Below the pieces are notes generated by a model. The model made no database searches and was not told where the DNA came from. It saw only the letters and a list, made by a program, of their open reading frames with translations. DNA of 64,000 nt from Clostridiaceae bacterium AF10-41 (GTDB lineage Bacteria; Bacillota; Clostridia; Clostridiales; Clostridiaceae): positions 30,919 through 94,918 of the forward strand of contig JAQCTH010000005.1 in the NCBI GenBank assembly GCA_027686065.1, given 5' to 3'. Positions 45,633-55,458 of this stretch are shown here, in pieces; the stretch's first letter is position 1, and the number at the start of each line of letters is the position of its first letter. Made by a program: the position numbers and the translations under genes.

Positions 45633-46913
45633 CTATTCTATATTAAAATTTTTAAATACATTTAAAAATTTATTTATATGTTCTTCAGTATGAGCAACAC
45701 TTAAAAATAAAGATTCATACTGTGATGGTGGTATATTAATTCCATTTAACAACATGTGCTTAAAGTATTTTTTAAAAACTTCTTCATTACAGGTTTTAAC
45801 ATCACTATATTTTTTAACTTCTTTTGATTTAGTAAAAAATAAGGTAAACATTCCTCCACACCTATTAACGATTAATGGAATATTTTTTTCTTTTGCAATC
45901 TCTAATACACCATCTTCTAGCATCTTTCCAAGATAATTTATTTTCTCATAATATTCTTCTTTATTTCTTTTTAGTTTATTTAAAGTTGCAATTCCTGCTG
46001 CCATTACAATTGGATTTCCTGACATAGTTCCGGCCTGATAAACCTCTCCAACTGGAGATAAAAATTCCATTATTTCTTTTCTTCCACCATATGCCCCACA
46101 AGGAAGTCCTCCACCTATTATTTTTGCATAAGTCACTAAATCTGGTTTTGCATTAAATAATTTTTGTGCTCCTTCGAAGGCTACTCTAAATCCACTCATA
46201 ACCTCATCAAAAATCAATAAAGAACCATATTGGTCACAAAGTTCTCTAATAAAGTTCATAAAGTCTTCTTCAGCTTTTACAACTCCCATATTCCCTGCAA
46301 CTGGCTCTATTATAACACCCGCAATATCTTCTCCATATTTTCTAAACAAATCTTTAATACTTTCTTTATCATTATATGTTGCTATAAGAGTGTTTTTTAT
46401 ACTATCTTCTGGAACTCCTAATGATCCAGGGATTCCATTTGTTAACACTCCTGAACCTGCCTCAATTAAAAATCCATCAAAATGCCCGTGATAACACCCT
46501 GCAAATTTTATTATTTTATTTTTCTTTGTATATCCCCTTGCAAGCTTTATAGCACTCATAGTGGCTTCTGTACCTGAGTTCACCATTCTTATCATATCTA
46601 TATTTTTCAAATTTTTACATAGAAATTTAGACATTATAAGTTCTAACTCTGTTGGTGCACCAAAAGCTATTGAACTTTCAGAAACTTCTTTAATACATTT
46701 TACTACATCTTTATCACAATGACCTAAAATCATTGGTCCCCAAGCTAATACGAAATCTATGTACTCGTTACCTTCTTCATCTATTATTATTGCCCCTTTT
46801 CCACTTTTTATAATAGGTGGAGTTAATCCTGTATTTTTATATGATCTTACTGGAGAGTTTACTCCTCCTGGCATATATTTTTTAGACTCATGAAATATAA
46901 CTTGATTTTTCAT
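45633..46913 (-). CDS. hemL: Glutamate-1-semialdehyde 2,1-aminomutase
   Basis: 426 residues, class III PLP aminotransferase fold. It moves the amino group of glutamate-1-semialdehyde to give 5-aminolevulinate. Seen: [14 protein letters not shown] near the start, [19 protein letters not shown] (about 118), [19 protein letters not shown] (about 236) and the PLP lysine in [17 protein letters not shown] (about 263). AAGGAG before the ATG; 3 nt after hemB. Second step of the C5 pathway in this operon. Confidence 0.96.
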   Translation of the reverse strand: MKNQVIFHESKKYMPGGVNSPVRSYKNTGLTPPIIKSGKGAIIIDEEGNEYIDFVLAWGPMILGHCDKDVVKCIKEVSESSIAFGAPTELELIMSKFLCKNLKNIDMIRMVNSGTEATMSAIKLARGYTKKNKIIKFAGCYHGHFDGFLIEAGSGVLTNGIPGSLGVPEDSIKNTLIATYNDKESIKDLFRKYGEDIAGVIIEPVAGNMGVVKAEEDFMNFIRELCDQYGSLLIFDEVMSGFRVAFEGAQKLFNAKPDLVTYAKIIGGGLPCGAYGGRKEIMEFLSPVGEVYQAGTMSGNPIVMAAGIATLNKLKRNKEEYYEKINYLGKMLEDGVLEIAKEKNIPLIVNRCGGMFTLFFTKSKEVKKYSDVKTCNEEVFKKYFKHMLLNGINIPPSQYESLFLSVAHTEEHINKFLNVFKNFNIE

Positions 46914-46916
46914 AAT

Positions 46917-47885
46917 TTAATTCTCCTTTAGCCATTTAGCTGCTTCTAACGCATGATATGTTATTATAAAATCTGCTCCTGCTCTTTTCATTGAAAGAAG
47001 CATTTCTAGAACTATTCCTTTTTCATCTATAAGTCCCATTTTAGCCCCAGCCTTTACCATTGCGTATTCACCACTAACATTATAAGCACAAATAGGCACA
47101 TTAATTTTATCTCTTGCTCTTCTTATAATATCTAAATATGATAGTGCCGGTTTTACCATTATTATATCTGCACCTTCATTTATATCCCATTGGATTTCTC
47201 TTAAAGCTTCTTCTGAATTAGCAGGATCCATTTGATAAGTTTTTCTATCTCCAAATTGAGGTGCAGAATGAGCTGCTTCCCTAAATGGTCCATAAAAATA
47301 TGATGAATATTTTGCTGCATAGCTCATTATTGCAACATTTTCATATTTATTCCCATCTAATATATTTCTTATAAATGCAACTCTTCCATCCATCATATCT
47401 GAAGGTGCAACCATATGAGCTCCAGCCCTTGCATGAGATAGTGCTATTTTACCTAGTATTTCTAATGTTTTGTCATTATCAATATTTGATTCATCTAATA
47501 TTCCACAGTGTCCATGACTTGTGTATTGGCACATACAAACATCTGTAATTATATATAACTTATTTGAGATTTCCCTTATTTTCTTTATAGCCTTTTGTAC
47601 TATTCCATCATCATTAAAACTCTCTGATCCACATTCATCTTTATGCTTTGGTAACCCAAACAAAATTACACCCTTTATATTAAGACTTTCAACTTCTTCT
47701 ATTATTTCCTGTAATCTATCTATTGACCAATGATAATTGCCTTCCATGGAATTTATTTCTTCTTTTATATTTTCTCCTTCAACAACAAAGATAGGGAATA
47801 TGAAATCATTAGTATTTAACTGATTTTCTCTAACTAAATCTCTTATTGCTGAATTTACTCTTAATCGTCTTCCTCTTTTAATCAT
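46917..47885 (-). CDS. hemB: Porphobilinogen synthase (delta-aminolevulinate dehydratase), zinc type
   Basis: 322 residues. It condenses two aminolevulinates to porphobilinogen. Seen: FIFPIFVVEGENIKEEI near the start, the three-Cys zinc site DVCMCQYTSHGHCG (about 122), VAPSDMMDGRVAFIR (about 165), SYAAKYSSYFYGPFREAA (first Schiff-base Lys, about 195) and MVKPALSYLDIIR (second, about 248). GTG at 47894 coincides with the ribosome binding site; the ATG at 47885, 1 nt after the hemD stop, is chosen. Confidence 0.96.
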   Translation of the reverse strand: MIKRGRRLRVNSAIRDLVRENQLNTNDFIFPIFVVEGENIKEEINSMEGNYHWSIDRLQEIIEEVESLNIKGVILFGLPKHKDECGSESFNDDGIVQKAIKKIREISNKLYIITDVCMCQYTSHGHCGILDESNIDNDKTLEILGKIALSHARAGAHMVAPSDMMDGRVAFIRNILDGNKYENVAIMSYAAKYSSYFYGPFREAAHSAPQFGDRKTYQMDPANSEEALREIQWDINEGADIIMVKPALSYLDIIRRARDKINVPICAYNVSGEYAMVKAGAKMGLIDEKGIVLEMLLSMKRAGADFIITYHALEAAKWLKEN

Positions 47886-47886
47886 A

Positions 47887-49377
47887 TTATTCACCTTTGC
47901 TTTCCTTAAACCTACTATATATATCTATTATTTCACCTAAGAATCCATCTTCTGAATGTTTTTTACACATATGTGCTTCTTCTATTGAATTTTCTTTTAA
48001 AACTTTATATGTTTGAGGCCCAATTGCAATATTAAACTTTGATTTTATATCATCTATACTAAAGATATTTATCATATTATTTACAGTACTTGGACTTGTG
48101 TATAATATAAAGTCTACCTCTTCAAATACCTTTTTATTTTTCACTTCACCACAAACTGTATCATATGTATGAACTTTATCTACATGTAAACCTAGCTTTT
48201 CGATTTCTTCTTTTAAATATTCTCTACTTAATGAAGAGCACGGCATTAATACCCTTTCTCCTTTAACTAAATAAGGAGCTAATTCTTTAAAAAGTCCCTC
48301 TCCAACAAATTCTCTTCCCATTATAAAGCTTTGAATTCCTCTTTCCTCTAATGCTCTTTTAGTAGCCTTACCAACAACAGAAAACTTAGCTTTTATAGTT
48401 CTTATATCTATTTTATTTTCTATTATATAATCAAAAAATATATTAACTCCATTTACTGAAGTAAATATTATATGATTATATTCACCTAATTTATCCTTAA
48501 CAAAGTTTAAGTTCTCTTTAGTTTGTTGTATTTTTATAGAGTTTATTTCCGTTACTTCTGCTCCTAAATCCCTAAGTTTCTTCTTCAAATTAGAAGACTG
48601 TTCTCTTGATCTTGTTACACATATATTAAGTCCAAAAAGTGGCTTTTTCTCATACCAATTTAATTTATCGCTTAATTCAACAACATCTCCCATAACAATT
48701 ATGCATGGGGATTTAAGCTTAGCTTTTAAAACTTTTTCTTCTATATCTTCTAAAGTTCCAATTACTTTTTTTTGCTTAGATGAGGTTCCTCTCATTATTA
48801 CTGCAACTTTAGTATTTTTGTCTTTTCCATTCATTATTAAGTTTTCTTTTATTATGCTAAGATTGCTTAATCCCATCATAAAAACTAATGTGCCTTTTTC
48901 TTTAGCTATTGCTTCCCAATTTATATTTAATGTTCCTGCAGTCATACCTGTTATTATATGAAAACTTTGAGACATTCCTCTTTGTGTTATTGGAATACCT
49001 GCATAGTTTAATACTGATATTGGAGAAGTTATTCCTGGAACTACTTCAAAGTCTATTCCCTCTTCAATTACAGAAAGTACTTCTTCCCCTCCTCGCCCAA
49101 AAACATAAGGGTCTCCCCCTTTAATTCTCCCAACAGTATGCCCTTCTCTAGCAAGTTTTATTAAAATTTCATTTATTTCTTCTTGAGTTTTATAATGACA
49201 TCCTGGTTCTTTTCCACAATAATAAATTTTACAGTCTTCTCTTAAATAATTTAATATATTATTTGAAACTAATCTATCATATAAAACAGCAGTACATTTT
49301 TTTAATGCTTCTACTGCCTTTAACGTTAATAACTCTTCATCTCCCGGTCCAGTACCTATTATATAAACTTTACTCAT
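47887..49377 (-). CDS. cobA-hemD: Fused uroporphyrinogen-III C-methyltransferase / uroporphyrinogen-III synthase
   Basis: 496 residues, two enzymes in one chain. Residues about 1-245 are the SAM-dependent methylase CobA/SumT (IGTGPGDEELLTLKA, YCGKEPGCH, RIKGGDPYVFGRGGEE, VVPGITSP, PITQRGMS), which makes precorrin-2. Residues about 250-496 are HemD (NICVTRSREQSSNLKKKLRDLG, FTSVNGVNIFFDY, ALEERGIQS, YTSPSTVNNMI), which closes and isomerises hydroxymethylbilane. The fusion order CobA-HemD is common in clostridia and couples uroporphyrinogen III production to the siroheme branch. It overlaps no neighbour and lies 5 nt after hemC. Confidence 0.95.
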   Translation of the reverse strand: MSKVYIIGTGPGDEELLTLKAVEALKKCTAVLYDRLVSNNILNYLREDCKIYYCGKEPGCHYKTQEEINEILIKLAREGHTVGRIKGGDPYVFGRGGEEVLSVIEEGIDFEVVPGITSPISVLNYAGIPITQRGMSQSFHIITGMTAGTLNINWEAIAKEKGTLVFMMGLSNLSIIKENLIMNGKDKNTKVAVIMRGTSSKQKKVIGTLEDIEEKVLKAKLKSPCIIVMGDVVELSDKLNWYEKKPLFGLNICVTRSREQSSNLKKKLRDLGAEVTEINSIKIQQTKENLNFVKDKLGEYNHIIFTSVNGVNIFFDYIIENKIDIRTIKAKFSVVGKATKRALEERGIQSFIMGREFVGEGLFKELAPYLVKGERVLMPCSSLSREYLKEEIEKLGLHVDKVHTYDTVCGEVKNKKVFEEVDFILYTSPSTVNNMINIFSIDDIKSKFNIAIGPQTYKVLKENSIEEAHMCKKHSEDGFLGEIIDIYSRFKESKGE

Positions 49378-49382
49378 TTTTA

Positions 49383-50255
49383 TTATCCTTTCAAAATCTT
49401 TTCAGCCAATTTAAATCCTAGTTCTATATTTTCATTTTTATTTCCAAGTATATCTTTTTTTATCATCTTTCCATTTACATTAAAGGTTCCTATCATATAT
49501 AAGTCATTATCTTTTATTTGTGAATAAACACCAATCACACTATGACAATCACCATTTAATCTTCTCATAAAACTTCTTTCTGCTTCTACCGCAACCCTAA
49601 CTTCTTTATTATCTAGATTGCGTAAGTACTCGTTATACTCACCATTTTTCAATACCTCTATTCCTAATGCACCTTGCCCTATTGCTGGTAAGAATATTTT
49701 CGGATCAAAATAATCTGTTATTATATTTTCTAAATTTAATCTTTTTAATCCAGCAGCTGCTAAAATTATTCCATCCATTTTTTCATTTTTCATCTTTTCT
49801 AATCTAGTCTGAACATTCCCTCTAATTGGAACTATTTTTAAATCTTTTCTAATTTCATTTATCATAGCGGCTCTTCTTATACTACTTGTTCCTATAACTG
49901 CACCTTCTTTTAGATCTTTAAAAGAAATATTATTGCTTGACACAAACACATCTCTTATATCTCCTCTTTCAGGAATTGCTGCTAATTCGAAATCCTGTGG
50001 TAATTCAAATGGTACATCTTTCATACTGTGCACAGCTCCATGTGCTTCTTTATTTAAAAGTGCATATTCTATTTCCTTAACAAATAGTCCCTTGCCACCT
50101 ATTTTGTCAAGAGTTACATCTAGCCTTTTATCTCCCTCTGTAACTATTAGTAATTTTTTAGAATCTATATTATATTTATCCTTTATAAGCTCAATTATTT
50201 TATCTGCTTGAATTTGGGCTAACTTACTTTTTCTAGTTGCAATAATTAACTCCAT
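49383..50255 (-). CDS. hemC: Hydroxymethylbilane synthase (porphobilinogen deaminase)
   Basis: 290 residues. Polymerises four porphobilinogens to hydroxymethylbilane on its dipyrromethane cofactor. Seen: [17 protein letters not shown] at the start, [21 protein letters not shown] (about 80), [23 protein letters not shown] (about 145), [11 protein letters not shown] and the cofactor Cys in [12 protein letters not shown] (about 238). ATAGGAG precedes the ATG. It lies between the Met8-like gene and cobA-hemD. Confidence 0.96.
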   Translation of the reverse strand: MELIIATRKSKLAQIQADKIIELIKDKYNIDSKKLLIVTEGDKRLDVTLDKIGGKGLFVKEIEYALLNKEAHGAVHSMKDVPFELPQDFELAAIPERGDIRDVFVSSNNISFKDLKEGAVIGTSSIRRAAMINEIRKDLKIVPIRGNVQTRLEKMKNEKMDGIILAAAGLKRLNLENIITDYFDPKIFLPAIGQGALGIEVLKNGEYNEYLRNLDNKEVRVAVEAERSFMRRLNGDCHSVIGVYSQIKDNDLYMIGTFNVNGKMIKKDILGNKNENIELGFKLAEKILKG

Positions 50256-50265
50256 AAAACTTCTC

Positions 50266-50934
50266 CTATAAATCTTTATATATTTTTTTTACAATCTCTT
50301 TTCCAAAAAATAGTTCTAATACTATTTTATCTTTTCTCTTTATATATATATATCTAAAATCTTCACTACATACGAAGTTTATAATTTCTTTTTTATTTTT
50401 TTCAATTAACTTAGCTTTATCTCTAATCTTTGATGAATATTCCATAAAATCATCATAATTATTTAATATATCAAAAACTTTATCTGATAGCATTACTGCT
50501 CCCTTTGGATTTCCATTCTTAGTATTTAACGCAAAAGTTATATTTTTTAATTGCCTTTGCATTGGTGTCACAGCCATTCCTTTTATATAATCAGAAGCAA
50601 ATATGTATATTTTAAACTCATCCTCACAGTTCTTTTTTATCTCAAGATTTATATTTTCATCATTTGTAGCTATTATTACTAAATGCTTATCTTTTATAAA
50701 TTTCTTATTATAAGCTCCCTTTATAAGTTTGATATTTTTCAAATCATAAAATTCATCTATAAAATCCAAAGATAAAACTTCAACCTTACATCCATTCTCT
50801 AGAAATCTCTTGCATTTTACATAGCTAGCCTTCCCTCCACCAACTATGCCAACATTTAACTTTTTTGATATTATGGAGAGATAAGTGTAATTTAAATCTT
50901 CTTTAGAAATATCTTCTCTAATATCCTCATACAT
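50266..50934 (-). CDS. Precorrin-2 dehydrogenase (Met8/SirC/CysG N-terminal type)
   Basis: 222 residues. The Rossmann segment [20 protein letters not shown] (about 30) binds NAD, followed by [17 protein letters not shown] (about 87) and [17 protein letters not shown], as in the dehydrogenase part of CysG and in Met8. It oxidises precorrin-2 to sirohydrochlorin. The C-terminal part is short and no clear chelatase function can be read, which fits the separate CbiK gene at the end of the operon. Its start lies 43 nt inside the end of hemA, so the two genes are translationally coupled. Confidence 0.88.
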   Translation of the reverse strand: MYEDIREDISKEDLNYTYLSIISKKLNVGIVGGGKASYVKCKRFLENGCKVEVLSLDFIDEFYDLKNIKLIKGAYNKKFIKDKHLVIIATNDENINLEIKKNCEDEFKIYIFASDYIKGMAVTPMQRQLKNITFALNTKNGNPKGAVMLSDKVFDILNNYDDFMEYSSKIRDKAKLIEKNKKEIINFVCSEDFRYIYIKRKDKIVLELFFGKEIVKKIYKDL

Positions 50935-52097
50935 TCTTCTTCTTGCCCCTTTAATTTTTCTTCTTTTAAAACTTCAATTGCTTTATTAACATAATAGTCT
51001 GATGTACTTTTTATAAGCTTTTGTGCAATTTCTATATCCTTTTTATCTATACATTTATTTTTAAATGTACCTTCTCTTTCTTCAATAACTTTAATACTAT
51101 CGGTTTTCATATTTCTTATAATATTTGATATGTCTCTTGTGTCTTTCCAATTAGAGAACCGCTCTATATATTCACTTATTACATACTTAAATTTTATCAT
51201 TTTATCTTTTCTTAATTTTTTATTTTCATCATCAATTAAACTAATGTCATCAATATCATAAAGTTCTATCCTTATAAAATCCTTAATACTACTATCTACA
51301 TCTCTTGGAAGAGCTAAATCAAAAATCACTAGCTTATTTCCATTACTTTCAATATGTTTTTTTTCTATAATTAAGTGTGGGGCTGAAGTACAAGAAATCA
51401 CACAATCCATATTATTAATTATATTTCTTCCATCTTCATAATTCATTATCTTAACTCTCTCATCATCTATATCGTTAATTTTTTCAACTTGCCTAACCAC
51501 TAAATTAATTTCTTCTATATGACTAGAAATAGCATACTTTACTACTAACTTTCCAACTTCCCCATATCCTATTACCATAATTCTTTTAGAACCTTTTTCA
51601 ATTGCTTCATTTATTGAAATAGATGCAGAAGATATTGGTATTTCATAAAATCTTCCCTCAGTTCTAAATCTTTTGCCACATGTAATTGCTTCTTGAAATA
51701 ATCTTTGAAGCTCATGTTTAACTGCCTTAATTTCAAGAGCTAATTGATATGAATCTTTTATTTGTCCAAGTATTTGATCTTCTCCTAATATTTTAGAGTG
51801 AAATCCACAAACCACTTCCATTAAATGCCTTATAGTTTCTTTCTCTTTTAAATAAAAACAATATTCCTTTAAATTTATATCCCATTTCAATACTTCAAAA
51901 ATCTTTTTTAATCCTTCTTCATCACTTAAAGAACCATTAAAGTAAATTTCTGTTCTATTGCAAGTACTTAATATAACAACCTCATCAAAATATTGCAATA
52001 ATTTTTTTGTATATTCCTCTCTCCTCTTAGGAGACAACACTAACTTTTCTCTTATTTCTACCTTTGTATTCTTCTTAATCCCTAAAAGCTGAATCAT
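50892..52097 (-). CDS. hemA: Glutamyl-tRNA reductase
   Basis: 401 residues. First enzyme of the C5 tetrapyrrole pathway: reduces glutamyl-tRNA-Glu to glutamate-1-semialdehyde with NADPH. Seen: the catalytic Cys in LSTCNRTEIYF (about 48), MEVVCGFHSKILGEDQILGQI (about 92), FQEAITCGKRFRTE, the NADPH-binding MVIGYGEVGKLV (about 175) and VISCTSAPHLII (about 240). The unusual length of the C-terminal helix is normal for HemA. AGGAG 8 nt before the ATG. It opens the seven-gene hem/siroheme operon. Confidence 0.95.
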   Translation of the reverse strand: MIQLLGIKKNTKVEIREKLVLSPKRREEYTKKLLQYFDEVVILSTCNRTEIYFNGSLSDEEGLKKIFEVLKWDINLKEYCFYLKEKETIRHLMEVVCGFHSKILGEDQILGQIKDSYQLALEIKAVKHELQRLFQEAITCGKRFRTEGRFYEIPISSASISINEAIEKGSKRIMVIGYGEVGKLVVKYAISSHIEEINLVVRQVEKINDIDDERVKIMNYEDGRNIINNMDCVISCTSAPHLIIEKKHIESNGNKLVIFDLALPRDVDSSIKDFIRIELYDIDDISLIDDENKKLRKDKMIKFKYVISEYIERFSNWKDTRDISNIIRNMKTDSIKVIEEREGTFKNKCIDKKDIEIAQKLIKSTSDYYVNKAIEVLKEEKLKGQEEECMRILEKIFLKKI

Positions 52098-52153
52098 AAT
52101 ATTACTCCTAATTTATTTAAATCTATTTATCTATAGTTTTTTATCATACCTTT

Positions 52154-52185
52154 ATTATACTATTAATACAGATTTTTTTCACACT
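52154..52185 (-). promoter_or_regulatory. Candidate promoter of the hem/siroheme operon
   Basis: On the minus strand a perfect TATAAT (52154-52159) stands about 50 nt before the hemA ribosome binding site. The -35 region (TGTGAA) is poor and overlaps a TGTGA half-site like those of the Crp/Fnr regulator, so activator dependence is possible. Confidence 0.45.
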
Positions 52186-52199
52186 TGATTTAAAATGCG

Positions 52200-52470
52200 A
52201 GCATTTTTCGGTTCATAGTTCACAAGGCACAGTTCACAGTTGTTTTGATTTTATATGTAATAGGGAACAGGTATCAGGTAACAAGTACTAAATGTAAACT
52301 ATAATTAAAAATTAAGAAACATCTAGTTCAAGGTAAGCTTAGGGACAGTAGTTAGTTTTGTGCAGCAAAACAACCTCAATTCTTTCATTTATAAATTGCT
52401 TTGAAATTTATATCATAACCTGTTCCCTGTTACCTTTTACTTTATTCCAAAAACTATGAATTATAGTGAG
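52200..52470. repeat. Composite intergenic repeat region between asrC and hemA
   Basis: Part of a 557-bp gap without genes. It holds GTTCACAG/GTTCATAG-like strings and an inverted pair GGGAACAGGT (near 52264) and ACCTGTTCCC (near 52420), all typical of degenerate clostridial intergenic repeats. A small hairpin GTTTTG...CAAAAC lies near 52355. Confidence 0.45.
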
Positions 52471-52475
52471 AAACT

Positions 52476-52588
52476 AGAAGTACTTGGTGAAGAAAAAATT
52501 GCTATGCCTTAGAGTTGTTGGTTTGTCTGAACGTAGTCGAGTTAACCAAAACTCTTGGCATAGCAATTTTTTGAAGCCTAGTACTTCT
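52476..52588. repeat. 113-nt three-part hairpin element
   Basis: Outer 9-bp stem (52476-52484 with 52580-52588), a perfect 16-bp stem (52493-52508 with 52557-52572) and an inner 12-bp stem with one bulged G (52511-52523 with 52543-52554), closed by a loop with GTCTGAACGTAGTCGAG. It is AT-rich at the base and may end the asr transcript, but its length and symmetry look like a REP- or MITE-like mobile hairpin. Confidence 0.65.
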
Positions 52589-52654
52589 TTCGTAGCTATT
52601 AGCTTATGGAGCATCTTCTATTTATTTTTGACTCTTGTTCACAGCTTAAAATTA

Positions 52655-53617
52655 TTAATATTTTACTCCGCTCCAATAAATATTTTCTTTAAGAATTGCT
52701 TTATCTGAAAGCTGAACTCCCTCAAGAGCCCACTTTTTAAATTCCATAAAACCTGTTCTATCTACTATATATCCTATATGCTCTTTTCCACCTGGTGCAT
52801 CTTTAGCTATATATTGTTCAACGTATTTATAAGTATTTAATATTATTTTTATAATACTTTCTTCATCCACCCATATTATAAAGTCTTCAGCTAATCTTGG
52901 ATTTTTCTTTCCTGTTCTACCCATTATTGCTAATCTATAATATTTTTCTTTGCTTCTTGTCCATGCTCCTGTTGGACAATTTATAACACATTCTCCACAA
53001 CCTATACATTTACTATGATCTCTTACTGGTCTATAATTTTCTGGATGTAATGCGCCTGTTGATTTTTTCTTACAGGCCCTAACACATGCACCACATGATA
53101 TGCATTTACTGCTATCAAATTGTGGTTCTGTCATACCTATTATTCCAAAATCATGCATTCTAGCTTTTATACAATCATTTGGACATCCTGTTAATGCTAT
53201 TTTAAAATGTAAATCATTTGGGAAGATAGCTTTTTCTATCTTTTTAGCAAAGTTTGTAGTATTATAATTTGCATATGGACAGACTTTGTTTCCTATACAT
53301 GCTGATACATTTCTTGTTCCAGCTGCTGTATATCCCTTTTCTGGGACTTCTTGATTTATTTCTAATCCTTCTATTATAGGTTGAAGGAGAATGTTAACTT
53401 CTTCTATGTCGTTCATATCTATACCTGGAATTTCAAATCCCTGTCTTGTAGTTAAATGAACTGTTCCATCACCATATTTATCTGCGATTTCTTGAATTAA
53501 GCCTAAATACTCAGCCCTTAAGAATCCACCTGGAACTCTTATTCTTGAAGCTGTCATCCCTCTTCTTTTTGTAACTCTAAAGGCATTCTTTTTCAGCTTT
53601 TTAGTATTGATATCCAT
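52655..53617 (-). CDS. asrC: Anaerobic sulfite reductase subunit C (siroheme/4Fe-4S)
   Basis: 320 residues. Catalytic subunit reducing sulfite to sulfide. The siroheme-[4Fe-4S] ligand pattern is visible as CIGNKVC (C-x5-C, about 113) and CPNDC (C-x3-C, about 152); two ferredoxin clusters follow (CISCGACVRACKK, about 179, and CIGCGECVINCP, about 210). GGTVHLTTRQGFEIPG-type substrate segment near 50. The frame is open to 53683 inside asrB, but the ATG at 53617 has AGGAGG 7 nt before it and lies just after the asrB stop. Last gene of the FNT-asrABC operon. Confidence 0.95.
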   Translation of the reverse strand: MDINTKKLKKNAFRVTKRRGMTASRIRVPGGFLRAEYLGLIQEIADKYGDGTVHLTTRQGFEIPGIDMNDIEEVNILLQPIIEGLEINQEVPEKGYTAAGTRNVSACIGNKVCPYANYNTTNFAKKIEKAIFPNDLHFKIALTGCPNDCIKARMHDFGIIGMTEPQFDSSKCISCGACVRACKKKSTGALHPENYRPVRDHSKCIGCGECVINCPTGAWTRSKEKYYRLAIMGRTGKKNPRLAEDFIIWVDEESIIKIILNTYKYVEQYIAKDAPGGKEHIGYIVDRTGFMEFKKWALEGVQLSDKAILKENIYWSGVKY

Positions 53618-53628
53618 AGTGTTTCCTC

Positions 53629-54423
53629 CTAATCTATTAATTCTTTTCCTTTTGAATAATTGAATACAGGCCCGTCTAAACAAATATATGTATCGTCTAT
53701 TCTACAGTGTCCACATTTTCCGATTCCACAGCACATCTTTCTTTCTTGAGAAATCCATATATTTTCTTCTTTAATTCCAACCTTTAAGAATTCTAATACA
53801 GTAAATTTCATCATCATAGGTGGTCCAACAACAATAACTTGTACCTTTTCTTTATCTTTTATATCAAGCTCTGGAACATATTTTGTTACGAGTCCAACTT
53901 TTCCTTCATAACCTTCCTTTGCTCCATCTACAGTTAATATAAGATTTATATTATTTTCCCAAACCTTTATATCTTCCTTAAAAAGAATATCTTCTGGAGA
54001 TTTGAATCCTGAAATAAGTGTAAATCCTTTAGAATCATCCTTATTTTCTGAGAAGTAATCTACAATTCCTTTAACTGGTGATAAACCTGTTCCCCCAGCA
54101 ACAACAATCACTTCTTTATTTTTATAGTTGTTAATATCAAATCCATTTCCGTATGGTCCCCTTAAGAAAAGCTTGTCTCCAACATAATTATTAAATATTT
54201 CATCTGTTACTTTTCCAACTCTTCTTATAGTTAAATCAACATGATTTTCACCTATTCCACTTACTGATATAGGTGCTTCTCCATACTTTGGAATTGATAC
54301 TTCAAAAAATTGCCCTGGTTTTACATCACCTTTAAAAGACATTCTAAAAGTATATTCAATTTCTGTATGTTTAATAACTTCTAATATTTCTGATATAAAT
54401 GGTATATATTCATTTGTATTCAT
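53629..54423 (-). CDS. asrB: Anaerobic sulfite reductase subunit B (flavoprotein)
   Basis: 264 residues, ferredoxin-NADP reductase-like. It passes electrons from NAD(P)H through FAD and an iron-sulfur cluster. Seen: KPGQFFEVSIPKYGEAPISVSG (flavin-binding, about 40), LRGPYGNGFD, VVAGGTGLSPV (about 108), VVGPPMMMKF and the Cys cluster CCGIGKCGHC (about 232), as in dihydroorotate dehydrogenase electron-transfer subunits. It starts 1 nt after the asrA stop and 11 nt before asrC. Confidence 0.95.
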   Translation of the reverse strand: MNTNEYIPFISEILEVIKHTEIEYTFRMSFKGDVKPGQFFEVSIPKYGEAPISVSGIGENHVDLTIRRVGKVTDEIFNNYVGDKLFLRGPYGNGFDINNYKNKEVIVVAGGTGLSPVKGIVDYFSENKDDSKGFTLISGFKSPEDILFKEDIKVWENNINLILTVDGAKEGYEGKVGLVTKYVPELDIKDKEKVQVIVVGPPMMMKFTVLEFLKVGIKEENIWISQERKMCCGIGKCGHCRIDDTYICLDGPVFNYSKGKELID

Positions 54424-54424
54424 A

Positions 54425-55432
54425 TTACTTCACCTCATCCATAGCTTTTTCTAATTTATTAACACAATTTGAGAATGAAATATATTCTGGACATGCATCA
54501 TCACATCTTCCACAACCTACACACATATGATATCCCCATCTCTTTTTGTAATCATAAACTTTATGAAGAACTTTAAATCTCATTCTTTGTCCTTTATCTT
54601 TTCTAAAACTATGTCCTCCAGCCATGTCTGTATAACCATCAACTTGGCATGAAGCCCAAACTCTTCTTCTTTCTCCTGCTTTTCCATTATCTTTGTAGAA
54701 TATATCTTGCATAGTAAAGCATGTACAAGTTGGACAGACAAAATTACATCTACCACATGCTATACATCTTTCTGAATACTCACTCCATACCTTTGAATCC
54801 ATTACCTTTAATTCTAAATTATCAGGTATGTTAACATTAATATCATTACTTTCAACAAAATCTGGAGTTACATTTAATGATTCATTATTTAATTTTATAA
54901 ATACTTTTTCTAATTCTTCATCTTTTACATCTAAATATACTTCTTCATTAGATTGTTTAACATATGCATTGTATTCATCTGTTTTATTTGTTTCCATGCT
55001 TACGCAGAAACAATTATCAAAACTCTTTTCACAACCCATTAAAACAAATTTAGCTTTTTCTCTTAATTTCTTATAATATGGATCTTCAAATTTATTTCTT
55101 AAGTAAATATCATCTATTCTTTTTAATGCATGCATATCACAACTTCTTAGGAAAATTAATATAGATTTATCATCAACTTCTGCCTCTTTAATTTCATTTT
55201 CAGTAAAGAAAAATAATGTTTGTGTTATTGGAAGTAAAACTTCTTTATATGAAAACTGTGATTTTTTATCAAACTCTATTTCTTCAATTTTTGATATTTC
55301 ATCATATCTAACTATATCAGTATCTGAAAAAGTTCCTTTTCCCTCTAAAACCTTTGGTGCATATATCTTATATTTTTTTGATAACTCTTGTAATCCCTTA
55401 TTAAATTCTTCTACTTTAAGCCTATATCCCAT
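54425..55432 (-). CDS. asrA: Anaerobic sulfite reductase subunit A (iron-sulfur)
   Basis: 335 residues. Electron-transfer subunit with two 4Fe-4S sites: CIACGRCNFVCPTC (about 223) and CVGCGRCDDACPEY (about 300), preceded by ILIFLRSCDMHALKRIDDIYL and CFCVSM, which are characteristic of AsrA/hydrogenase beta-like proteins. GTG 55441 abuts the ribosome binding site AAGAGG; the ATG at 55432 has correct spacing. It follows the FNT channel gene by about 26 nt. Confidence 0.94.
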   Translation of the reverse strand: MGYRLKVEEFNKGLQELSKKYKIYAPKVLEGKGTFSDTDIVRYDEISKIEEIEFDKKSQFSYKEVLLPITQTLFFFTENEIKEAEVDDKSILIFLRSCDMHALKRIDDIYLRNKFEDPYYKKLREKAKFVLMGCEKSFDNCFCVSMETNKTDEYNAYVKQSNEEVYLDVKDEELEKVFIKLNNESLNVTPDFVESNDINVNIPDNLELKVMDSKVWSEYSERCIACGRCNFVCPTCTCFTMQDIFYKDNGKAGERRRVWASCQVDGYTDMAGGHSFRKDKGQRMRFKVLHKVYDYKKRWGYHMCVGCGRCDDACPEYISFSNCVNKLEKAMDEVK

Positions 55433-55458
55433 CTTAAACACCTCTTAAGTTTATTTAA

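Noticed and set aside
52484..52708. Plus-strand open frame over the intergenic hairpin
   Set aside because: It runs through the hairpin and into the antisense of asrC, without a ribosome binding site or recognisable product.
53618..53683. N-terminal extension of AsrC into asrB
   Set aside because: The ATG at 53617 has AGGAGG upstream and lies after the asrB stop; the extension is not AsrC-like.
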